From positions 1 to 64,000 of the forward strand of contig NZ_LMGZ01000019.1 of assembly GCF_001427605.1 (NCBI RefSeq): DNA of 64,000 nt, read 5' to 3'. The translations under genes and the position numbers were made by a program. Source of the DNA: Devosia sp. Root635. GTDB taxonomy: Bacteria > Pseudomonadota > Alphaproteobacteria > Rhizobiales > Devosiaceae. Positions 39,727-45,887 of this stretch are shown here, in pieces. Below the pieces are notes generated by a model that was not told where the DNA came from, did not search any database, and saw nothing but the letters and a program-made list of their open reading frames with translations. Positions within the stretch are counted from its first letter, which is position 1. Each line of letters opens with the position of its first letter.

Positions 39727-39812
39727 TCGAACACCCCCGCATGAATGCAGACCAGCCAAATGCCGAGGAAACCGCAGGCATAAGGGAAGAGGTCGAGTGC
39801 GAAGGCGCTCAT
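39723..39812 (-). CDS. 29-residue hydrophobic peptide
   Basis: The product begins MSAFALDLFPYACGFLGIW and would form one membrane helix. Start and stop overlap the neighbouring genes by ATGA on both sides, as in a translationally coupled chain. It contains two cysteines. No family recognised. Confidence 0.5.
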   Translation of the reverse strand: MSAFALDLFPYACGFLGIWLVCIHAGVFE

Positions 39813-39928
39813 TTGTGCGCCTCCGCGAGATGCATCTTGAGGCCCTTGTCGCCGCTCAGCTTCTTGCCGCAATGCGGGCATGGGGTGCTGGCGCCGGAGC
39901 GGCTGCGCTTTTTGGTGCGGCTGCTCAT
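39809..39928 (-). CDS. 39-residue C2H2 zinc-finger protein
   Basis: The basic start MSSRTKKRSRSGAS is followed by CPHCGKKLSGDKGLKMHLAE ending AH. This is a CX2C...HX4H arrangement like a single classical zinc finger. It is coupled by ATGA overlaps to both neighbours. It may bind nucleic acid or a host protein. Confidence 0.65.
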   Translation of the reverse strand: MSSRTKKRSRSGASTPCPHCGKKLSGDKGLKMHLAEAHK

Positions 39929-40554
39929 GCCTGTGCACCCTGGCCCGGGCCAGCAGCGACGCGCGGCTGCGTGATGGCGACGAAGTCCTTGGCCGCGAGG
40001 TTGACGACGCGGCGGGTGTAGAGGTTGATCTGCCGCTCGGAGAAGCCGCGATAGCGCAGGCCGGTGATGACGTCCTTCAGGCTGGGCATGATCTGCCCGA
40101 CCGCCTCGCGCATGCCGGCGACGGTGGCCTCCTCATTGTCGCCCGAGGTGTCCAGCTGCTGGACGAAGCTCTTGTTGGCCAGCGTCACCGCAGCATCGCG
40201 GTTCTGCTTCTGGAAGCTGAGCGGGAAGCCGAGGGCGGCGAGCACATCTTCGGTACAGTTGCCGTGATTGGCGCGCATCGCCTCGGCGAGGCCCTCGACG
40301 GTCAGCTGGGCGGCTTTATCATCGTCCGTCTTGTCGCGCTGCGAGCCGAGGCCATCGAGCTGGCAGGCGGCAAAGGCGGTCGGGGCGGTGATTTCCGCGC
40401 CCCCGTCCCAGGCGAAGTCAGGAACCTCGTTGCGATTTGCCGGGCGGCGCCACATGCCACTGTCGTGGCGCTGCCAGCCGGCAGCTTCAGCGAAGTGGGC
40501 CCAATAGGCTTCGTCGTGGGTAAGACGCTGTGCAGCGCCATATTGTGCGAGCAT
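39925..40554 (-). CDS. Hypothetical phage protein, first gene of the leftward operon
   Basis: A 209-residue protein starting MLAQYGAAQRLTHDEAYWAH, with GGAGG seven bases before the ATG. An upstream ATG at 40584 overlaps the -10 box of PL, so it cannot be the usual start. The middle has AAQLTVEGLAEAMRANHGNC and the end is helical. No family recognised. As the first PL gene it is expected to be made early after induction. Confidence 0.65.
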   Translation of the reverse strand: MLAQYGAAQRLTHDEAYWAHFAEAAGWQRHDSGMWRRPANRNEVPDFAWDGGAEITAPTAFAACQLDGLGSQRDKTDDDKAAQLTVEGLAEAMRANHGNCTEDVLAALGFPLSFQKQNRDAAVTLANKSFVQQLDTSGDNEEATVAGMREAVGQIMPSLKDVITGLRYRGFSERQINLYTRRVVNLAAKDFVAITQPRVAAGPGQGAQA

Positions 40555-40583
40555 GATGCCCTCCAGTGGTGAACTGGCGAGCA

Positions 40584-40634
40584 TGTAGCCATATCGGCTA
40601 CTGTTCCGTCAAGTGGGTGTAGCCATACTGGCTA
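40584..40634 (-). promoter_or_regulatory. Leftward early promoter PL with two operators
   Basis: On the minus strand: -35 TTGACG (40612-40607), a 17-bp spacer and -10 GCTACA (40589-40584). Operator TAGCCATATCGGCTA (40586-40600, plus-strand reading) covers the spacer and part of the -10. A second operator TAGCCATACTGGCTA is at 40620-40634. The same operators occur at 41469-41543. Confidence 0.85.
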
Positions 40635-40823
40635 TTTAGAAACACGGCGCAGAGCCAAGCCCATGACAATCATCGCCAGAGCGATCAGGCCGAGAAATAT
40701 GGAAAGCGGCCGCGTTGTCTGTCCGACATAGACGCCCGCTCCCGAAATAATGAAGTAGCCGACCAGTGCCATAAGCAGCGCCAGCACCCCGAGGATATAC
40801 AAGGTTGCCGCTATCCATCTCAT
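40632..40823 (-). CDS. Small two-helix membrane protein downstream of the repressor
   Basis: A 63-residue product with hydrophobic segments at about 5-27 and 38-58 and a basic end (LRRVSK). It starts 2 bases after the repressor stop and should be made in the lysogen together with it. Its stop codon overlaps a PL operator. Membrane proteins in this position sometimes block superinfection, but nothing in the sequence proves this here. Confidence 0.6.
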   Translation of the reverse strand: MRWIAATLYILGVLALLMALVGYFIISGAGVYVGQTTRPLSIFLGLIALAMIVMGLALRRVSK

Positions 40824-40825
40824 GG

Positions 40826-41458
40826 CTAATCCTCCCGCTGCACCGAGTATATCACCCGCCCGACGACTCGGACCACGGCTTCCACGTCATCATCAATCGG
40901 AATGGGAGCTTGAAAGCGCGGGTCTGTGCTCTCGGGCATCAGCCAAAGCCTGCCATCCTCATCTCGACTGAGCGTTTTTACGGTCGTTTCTCTGGTTCCG
41001 TCCGGGCGTTCGCGTTCCACAATGTAGCGCTTGCCGACTTCCAGCCGTTCACCGGCCGCGATGAAGCTAGTATGCACCAACACCGTTTGCTCGGGATAGC
41101 GACGGTTCATTGATGGGCCCCTTGTCTCAGAGCCGAACAATTCCAGCGTTCGGTATCGCGGGTCGTCTGGGATTGCGACCGAGTACCATTCTTCCTCGGG
41201 CCATTCCGAATGGCTCTCCCACGCTCCCGCCTCCACGTGACTGCGGACTTTTACAATTCGCGTCGCTGAGGGAGCAGTGATGATCTGTTCGGGAGGAACA
41301 CCGAACACCGTCGAGAAACGAGCCATCCAATCCTGGGTGAGCTTCATTTTCCCGGAGATCAGTTTGCTGACGGTGATGGGATGTGCGTCGATACCGGCCG
41401 CGACATCGTCGCGTGACAGGTTTCTTTCGCGCATCAACTCTTTGATCCGATTGCCCAT
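40826..41458 (-). CDS. CI-like phage repressor (XRE helix-turn-helix plus S24-like domain)
   Basis: A 210-residue protein. The N-terminal helix-turn-helix covers about residues 5-60 (LSRDDVAAGIDAHPITVSKLISG). The C-terminal LexA/CI-like domain has GPSMNRRYPEQTVLV, with the probable catalytic Ser before Met. A later lysine lies in RETTVKTLS. Such repressors keep lysogeny and are inactivated by RecA-stimulated self-cleavage. It very likely binds the five 15-bp operators around it. It is divergent from the Cro-like gene. Confidence 0.9.
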   Translation of the reverse strand: MGNRIKELMRERNLSRDDVAAGIDAHPITVSKLISGKMKLTQDWMARFSTVFGVPPEQIITAPSATRIVKVRSHVEAGAWESHSEWPEEEWYSVAIPDDPRYRTLELFGSETRGPSMNRRYPEQTVLVHTSFIAAGERLEVGKRYIVERERPDGTRETTVKTLSRDEDGRLWLMPESTDPRFQAPIPIDDDVEAVVRVVGRVIYSVQRED

Positions 41459-41468
41459 TCCTCAGAAA

Positions 41469-41545
41469 TAGCCGATACGGCTACGCTTGTCGTAGCTGAT
41501 ATGGCTACTTTTATGCTTGACGTGACAATAGCCGATATGGCTACT
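41469..41545 (+). promoter_or_regulatory. Right operator region and early promoter PR
   Basis: Three operators: TAGCCGATACGGCTA (41469-41483), TAGCTGATATGGCTA (41493-41507) and TAGCCGATATGGCTA (41529-41543). PR has -35 TTGACG (41517-41522), a 17-bp spacer and -10 GCTACT (41540-41545). The third operator lies across spacer and -10, the same geometry as PL. The Cro-like ATG is only 8 bases past the -10, suggesting a leaderless transcript. Confidence 0.85.
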
Positions 41546-41552
41546 TTGCGTC

Positions 41553-41795
41553 ATGAACCTCACCGCATGGCGAAAATCGCAAGGCAAATCCCTGGCAGAG
41601 ACGGCCGCCGCAATCGGTATTGTCGGCGCTAATCCTGCGCGGTCGCTGCAGCGGTACGAGAGTGGCGAGCGCGTGATGCCGGCGGTGCAGCAGGCAGCGG
41701 TCGAGACCTTCACGAATGGCGCGGTCACATTTAACGACATGTTTGCTGCCCGTCTTGCGTGGGAGACAACCAATCTAGCCGAGGCTCAGTCGTGA
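41553..41795 (+). CDS. Cro-like regulator
   Basis: An 80-residue protein with an N-terminal helix-turn-helix-like segment, LTAWRKSQGKSLAETAAAIG, continuing to NPARSLQRYESGERVM. It is the first rightward gene, facing the CI-like repressor across the operator region, the classical Cro position. It should compete for the same operators and favour lytic growth. No ribosome-binding site is visible. Confidence 0.82.
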   Translation: MNLTAWRKSQGKSLAETAAAIGIVGANPARSLQRYESGERVMPAVQQAAVETFTNGAVTFNDMFAARLAWETTNLAEAQS

Positions 41796-41986
41796 GCCCC
41801 GCCCTCCCCATCATCAGTTCGGCCCGCCACCCCTCCAGGCGCGCCTGTGCCCGGCGTGTCGCGCGCAGCATCCTCCTCCCGCTGCGCGCGGCCGTCGGGG
41901 CTTTTTCGAGCAGCGATCGCCTCGCGATACCGCTCGATGGCCTGACGCAAGGCAGTGCTGGGCTGGTAGTGGGGAAACCGGTTCAT
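41786..41986 (-). CDS. Possible small antisense gene
   Basis: A 66-residue frame starting MNRFPHYQPSTALRQAIERY, with AAGG before the ATG, lies opposite the gap between the Cro-like and CII-like genes. The first half looks like a real helical protein; the second half is Gly/Ala/Asp rich. An overlapping plus-strand frame (41792-42088) is equally open. I cannot decide which, if either, is used. Confidence 0.3.
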   Translation of the reverse strand: MNRFPHYQPSTALRQAIERYREAIAARKSPDGRAQREEDAARDTPGTGAPGGVAGRTDDGEGGAHD

Positions 41987-42075
41987 CGACAGACCTTCAT
42001 CGCCGCGACGCCGGCGGTGCTTTTTGTTGCACGCGGACGAGCGATTGTCGCTGGCAGCGTGGCGGGGGTTTTGCC

Positions 42076-42549
42076 ATGCGCCCGATGAAGCCGCGCCGCC
42101 CCGGCTCGCCGCATGATGCACTCGCACAACTGATGAGCCAGATCGGCCTCAGCGAGAAGGGCGACGGCGTGCAGATCGCCGCGGACTTCGAGGGCAAGAC
42201 CAAGTTCACGTTCTACAAGCTGCTCGACCCCGACCAGGACGGCGAGCTGAGCTTCGTCCGCGTGGCCCGGCTGACGGAGCATTTCGGCGCGACGGCAGCG
42301 GCCGAGCACCTGGCCGGGCTTTGCGGCTGCGTGCTGGTGCGGCCACCGGAATCGGTGCCCGGCGCCAAGGATCTGCTGGTGGCAACCGGGGCCGCGCTCA
42401 AGGAAACCGGCGACGTGATCGCCGAAGTCAGCACCGCCCTGGTGGATGGCGAAATCAGCGCCGCCGACCGCGCACGCATCCTGCCGGAAATCCGCCAGGC
42501 CATGGCGCTGTTCGCCGCGCTCGAGCTGATCGTGGAGGCTGGCCAATGA
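42076..42549 (+). CDS. Phage regulatory CII-family protein
   Basis: A 157-residue protein. A DNA-binding-like N-terminal half (DALAQLMSQIGLSEKGDGVQ, FTFYKLLDPDQDGE) is followed by a helical C-terminal half (AALKETGDVIAEVSTALVDG). This matches the phage regulatory protein CII family found in alphaproteobacterial prophages. It lies second in the rightward operon and probably helps choose lysogeny. The stop overlaps the next start (ATGA). Confidence 0.75.
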   Translation: MRPMKPRRPGSPHDALAQLMSQIGLSEKGDGVQIAADFEGKTKFTFYKLLDPDQDGELSFVRVARLTEHFGATAAAEHLAGLCGCVLVRPPESVPGAKDLLVATGAALKETGDVIAEVSTALVDGEISAADRARILPEIRQAMALFAALELIVEAGQ

Positions 42550-43619
42550 GCACCGAACTCGCGCTGTTCGCCCACGCCAAGGAAGCCCTCGCCGCCGCGG
42601 TACGGTTCGACGAAGTACAATCAATCCGCAGCCGGGCGCGGCAGGCCGAGGCCTATGGCAAGATCGCCCGCGACAAGGGGCTGATCGCCGACGCCAACGA
42701 AGTGATCGCCCGGGCGGAGCGCAAGCTCGGCATCATGCTGCGCGCGGTCAAGAACGACGGACTACTGAGCCAGGGCGGCCGGCCTGAGACCAGCAACCTG
42801 AGCGAGCCGGAAACCGGTGACGGACAGGAACCGGTTTTCGACAACACCCCGTTCACGCTCGCCGATATCGGCGTCGACAAGAAGCTGAGCAGCCGCGCGC
42901 AGAAGCTCGCCGAGCTGGAGGACGCTGCCTTCGAAGCGGTTGTCGCGGACAAGCGTGAGAAGATCCTCGCGACCGAGCCGGTATCCGCAAGTCCGAAGAC
43001 GATCAAGGTTGCCGCGCAGCCGAAGCCCGAGCCGATCAAGCCGCTGAAGCCGCGCCGCTTCCATCAGTTTGTGGTGTCGCTGCTGGCGCTGTCGTTTGCC
43101 AGCGATCGGGTGACCAGCGTCGGCATATGGGACCTAGCCAGAATGTGCGGCATCGTCACGGTCGACGGGGACGATGTCGAGTTCACGCCAGAGGCCTATG
43201 AGGCGCTCGGCGCCCTGGCCGAAACGGCGCTCAAGCCGTTCATTGAGGCCCAGACGAATACCCCAGAGGGGTCCGGCACGGCTCGCGAGGCCTCCGGCGG
43301 TCAACCTCTCCCCGGTGACGGGGACATTGGAGACCTGCAACACGGGACACAGTCCGCCCCTCACCACCTTCAACAACTGCAGCTGCGCGAGGCCTATGAG
43401 GGCGAGGTTGCCCTGCTTGGCGACAAGCGCGGCAAGCTGACCATGGCGCTGGCGGAGCCCGCCATGCGGGCCGGTTATGACGCCGAGGTTCCCGTGGCGC
43501 TGATCGCCCAAGACCTCGGTCATCCCCTCGGCACGATCAAGACCTGGGCCAACCGCCTCGAACTGACCAGCATAGACCGCATGCATGCCCGCCAGCAGCG
43601 CTACGGAGGCGCCGCATGA
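42546..43619 (+). CDS. Phage early protein of unknown function
   Basis: A 357-residue protein. Its first 60 residues, with ALAAAVRFDEVQSIRSRARQ and ADANEVIARAERKLGIML, resemble helical N-termini of phage ParB-like or replication-associated proteins. The middle is Pro/Lys-rich. The end contains a helix-turn-helix-like sequence, VPVALIAQDLGHPLGTIKTW, so DNA binding is likely. It is coupled to both neighbours by ATGA overlaps. Confidence 0.65.
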   Translation: MSTELALFAHAKEALAAAVRFDEVQSIRSRARQAEAYGKIARDKGLIADANEVIARAERKLGIMLRAVKNDGLLSQGGRPETSNLSEPETGDGQEPVFDNTPFTLADIGVDKKLSSRAQKLAELEDAAFEAVVADKREKILATEPVSASPKTIKVAAQPKPEPIKPLKPRRFHQFVVSLLALSFASDRVTSVGIWDLARMCGIVTVDGDDVEFTPEAYEALGALAETALKPFIEAQTNTPEGSGTAREASGGQPLPGDGDIGDLQHGTQSAPHHLQQLQLREAYEGEVALLGDKRGKLTMALAEPAMRAGYDAEVPVALIAQDLGHPLGTIKTWANRLELTSIDRMHARQQRYGGAA

Positions 43620-43858
43620 ACCGGCCTGCTCCCAGCTATCATCCCGAACAGATCGTCGCCCGTGTGGTGCTGGAGCCATCTGGCGCCCACCGGCTCGAAG
43701 TCGAGACCACGGGCGGCATCATGATCGTCGCCTATGACGCCAACACCATTCCGCAGCTCGAAGCGGCCTGCTCCCAGTTCCGCATGCTGACGACGCAGGC
43801 TGATGGCGGCCGCGACTTCCACAATCGCAAGACCGTAGCCCTGGAGATCGGACGATGA
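43616..43858 (+). CDS. Small hypothetical phage protein
   Basis: An 80-residue, mainly beta-stranded product, with IVARVVLEPSGAHRLEVETT and a later GGIMIVAYDANTIPQLEAAC. Start and stop overlap the neighbours by ATGA. No family recognised. It is part of the rightward early operon. Confidence 0.6.
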   Translation: MNRPAPSYHPEQIVARVVLEPSGAHRLEVETTGGIMIVAYDANTIPQLEAACSQFRMLTTQADGGRDFHNRKTVALEIGR

Positions 43859-44382
43859 TGACCGTCGATAACGTGACGATCGACCCCACTGCCATTTTCG
43901 GCATGCTGCTAGCGGCCGAGGGCGGCGCGTCTCTGGATCAGATGGCGCATGTATACGGGCTGGCGCGGCACAGCGTGCTGGACCTGCTCACCAAGGCGCG
44001 GCGCGGCGAGTGCGGCAAGGTCGAGGCCTGGAGCGGTGAAGGCCGAGGCCAGACCGTGTCCGGCAAGGCCAAGGGTGCCGGCCCCGTCGCGGCCGATCGT
44101 CAGGAAGTGCTGCTGCAGCGCTGGATGCGCCGCATCGCGCGCCACATGCACCGGCATGGCGAAATCAGCCTGGAGCAGGTGCGCCAGCTGGTCGACACCC
44201 AGAGCGAGACGGCTTCGGTGTGGATGGACCAGCTGCGCCACCAGTTCAAGAAGCTGGGGCTTGCCTTCCGCAGCGAGACGCGCGGCACGAAGTTCGACCT
44301 GTTCTACGTGATCGAGGGCGATAGCCGCGACCTGCTCGCCACCATCATCGCCGACGACTGGAAGATCGAGGTGGAGCGGTGA
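43855..44382 (+). CDS. Hypothetical phage protein with winged-helix-like C-terminus
   Basis: A 175-residue protein. The first part has helices typical of small DNA-binding folds (GGASLDQMAHVYGLARHSVL). The last 80 residues (HGEISLEQVRQLVDTQSETA, then a beta region LFYVIEGDSRDL) could be a winged helix. No family recognised. It is translationally coupled to its neighbours. Confidence 0.55.
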   Translation: MMTVDNVTIDPTAIFGMLLAAEGGASLDQMAHVYGLARHSVLDLLTKARRGECGKVEAWSGEGRGQTVSGKAKGAGPVAADRQEVLLQRWMRRIARHMHRHGEISLEQVRQLVDTQSETASVWMDQLRHQFKKLGLAFRSETRGTKFDLFYVIEGDSRDLLATIIADDWKIEVER

Positions 44383-44474
44383 TAGCCGACAACTTCCCCC
44401 TCATCGTCCTCTGCTGCTTCGGCGCGGTCGCGGTCTACGCGTGCGTCTGCATGTTCTTTGGGAATGACATGTGA
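44379..44474 (+). CDS. 31-residue membrane peptide
   Basis: A GTG-started micro-gene whose start overlaps the previous stop (GTGA) and whose stop abuts the next ATG. The product, starting MIADNFPLIVLCCFGAVAVY, is a single hydrophobic helix with four cysteines. It is probably real because it fits exactly between two coupled genes. Function unknown. Confidence 0.5.
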   Translation: MIADNFPLIVLCCFGAVAVYACVCMFFGNDM

Positions 44475-44713
44475 TGAAGAACCGTCTTTCCGACCTCAAC
44501 AACCACCTCTTCGCCCAGCTCGAACGGCTGTCTGACGAAGATCTGACGCCCGAACAGATCGACACCGAGGCTAAGCGTGGCGAGGCGATCGTCACTGTTG
44601 CGGACCAGATTATTCGCAATGCCGCGTTGCAGATCAAAGCGGCTGAGCTGGTCGCCGAATATGGGTCCAATCCCGAACCCTACCTGCCGCAGATCGAGGG
44701 CAAGGCGTCATGA
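44474..44713 (+). CDS. Small hypothetical phage protein
   Basis: A 79-residue helical protein that includes LNNHLFAQLERLSDEDLTPE and EAIVTVADQIIRNAALQIKA. It resembles short helical proteins found beside phage HNH genes, but I cannot name a family. Its stop overlaps the start of the HNH gene. Confidence 0.6.
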   Translation: MKNRLSDLNNHLFAQLERLSDEDLTPEQIDTEAKRGEAIVTVADQIIRNAALQIKAAELVAEYGSNPEPYLPQIEGKAS

Positions 44714-45531
44714 CGAGGCGCGGGCCCATCCATTACTCGGCAGCGGAAATGACTTGGCTTGAAGCCAACCGCTCGATGATCATCAGCGACTATCACGCCG
44801 AATTCGTTGCCGCGTTCGGCCGTTCCGATGTTGACGCCGCCCATCTGCACAGCCTGCGCAAACGCAAAGGCTGGAAGGTCGGCCGAGAGCCGGGCAGGAC
44901 CAAGGGTCGACTGTTGAAGTATTCGGCGGCCGAGATTGCCTGGCTGCGCGAGAATTGCGGCCTGATGATCGGCGAGTTCCATAGTGCTTTTTGCGTCCAG
45001 TTCGGCCGTGTCGATATCTCAGCCGAGCAGCTGAACGCCCTGCGCAAGCGGCAGGGCTGGAAAACTGGTCGCACCGGTCATTTCGCCAAAGGGGCGGCGC
45101 CAGCAAACAAGGGCAAGAAGATGCCCTTCAACGCGAAGTCGGCGGCAACCCAGTTCAAGAAGGGTCAGGTGCCGCACACCTTCCGCGGCGCCGGTCATGA
45201 ATCGGTCGACGAGGACGGCTACGTCTGGATCATCATCGACGCGCCGAACCCATGGACCGGAGCGGCCACCCGCCGCATCCACAAGCATCGATGCCTTTGG
45301 GAACAGGCCAACGGGCCGGTGCCAGAAGGCTACGTGCTCAAGTGCCTGGACAGCGACAAGCTCAACACCGATCCGAGCAATTGGGAAGCCATCCCGATGG
45401 CCGTGCTGCCGCGACTGAACGGTCGTTTCGGTCGTGGCTATGACACGGCGCCGGCGGAACTCAAGCCGACGATCATGGCGGTGGCCAAGCTCGAGCATGC
45501 TTCGCGCACCAGGCGTGAGGCGGCGCGATGA
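44710..45531 (+). CDS. HNH-motif protein with duplicated DNA-binding-like modules
   Basis: A 273-residue protein. Two related modules of about 55 residues lie in tandem: the first has HYSAAEMTWLEANRSMI and the second KYSAAEIAWLRENCGLM. Each ends in LRKRKGWKVGR or LRKRQGWKTGR, suggesting a tandem helical DNA-binding unit. The C-terminal part carries an HNH-type nuclease core: HKHRCLWEQANGPVPEGYVL, then DPSNWEAIPM. Homing or phage-encoded endonucleases often have this composition. Activity is inferred. Confidence 0.75.
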   Translation: MTRRGPIHYSAAEMTWLEANRSMIISDYHAEFVAAFGRSDVDAAHLHSLRKRKGWKVGREPGRTKGRLLKYSAAEIAWLRENCGLMIGEFHSAFCVQFGRVDISAEQLNALRKRQGWKTGRTGHFAKGAAPANKGKKMPFNAKSAATQFKKGQVPHTFRGAGHESVDEDGYVWIIIDAPNPWTGAATRRIHKHRCLWEQANGPVPEGYVLKCLDSDKLNTDPSNWEAIPMAVLPRLNGRFGRGYDTAPAELKPTIMAVAKLEHASRTRREAAR

Positions 45532-45887
45532 CCGCACTCAACTTCATGGCCAAATTTTCCGGACCGGTCGAGCGGCGAGAGAAGCGGCGGAGCATCCGGG
45601 CGAAGGGCGATCGCTTCAAGGTCGGTGGCAGCATCCAGCTTTACACCGGCATGCGGACGAAGGCCTGCCGAAAGCTGGTTGCCAATGACCCTGTCTGCAC
45701 TGCTGTCGAGCCGATAACGATCCGGCAGGACAGCGTGTGCATCAACGGGCGCTATCTCAACGTGCCGGAGCGCCAAGCCTTGGCGATCGCCGATGGCTTC
45801 GAAGGTATCTTGCCGTTCTGCGATTTCTTCCTCGATGGCTCCCACGTGTTCAACGGCTTCCTCATCGTATGGGACTGGCCGGAATGA
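45528..45887 (+). CDS. ASCH-like domain protein
   Basis: A 119-residue protein whose beta-rich sequence, with KGDRFKVGGSIQLYTGMRTK and PFCDFFLDG, fits small ASCH-type domains. ASCH folds resemble PUA domains and bind RNA or modified nucleotides. It is coupled to the helicase-methyltransferase gene by an ATGA overlap. The assignment is moderate. Confidence 0.6.
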   Translation: MTALNFMAKFSGPVERREKRRSIRAKGDRFKVGGSIQLYTGMRTKACRKLVANDPVCTAVEPITIRQDSVCINGRYLNVPERQALAIADGFEGILPFCDFFLDGSHVFNGFLIVWDWPE

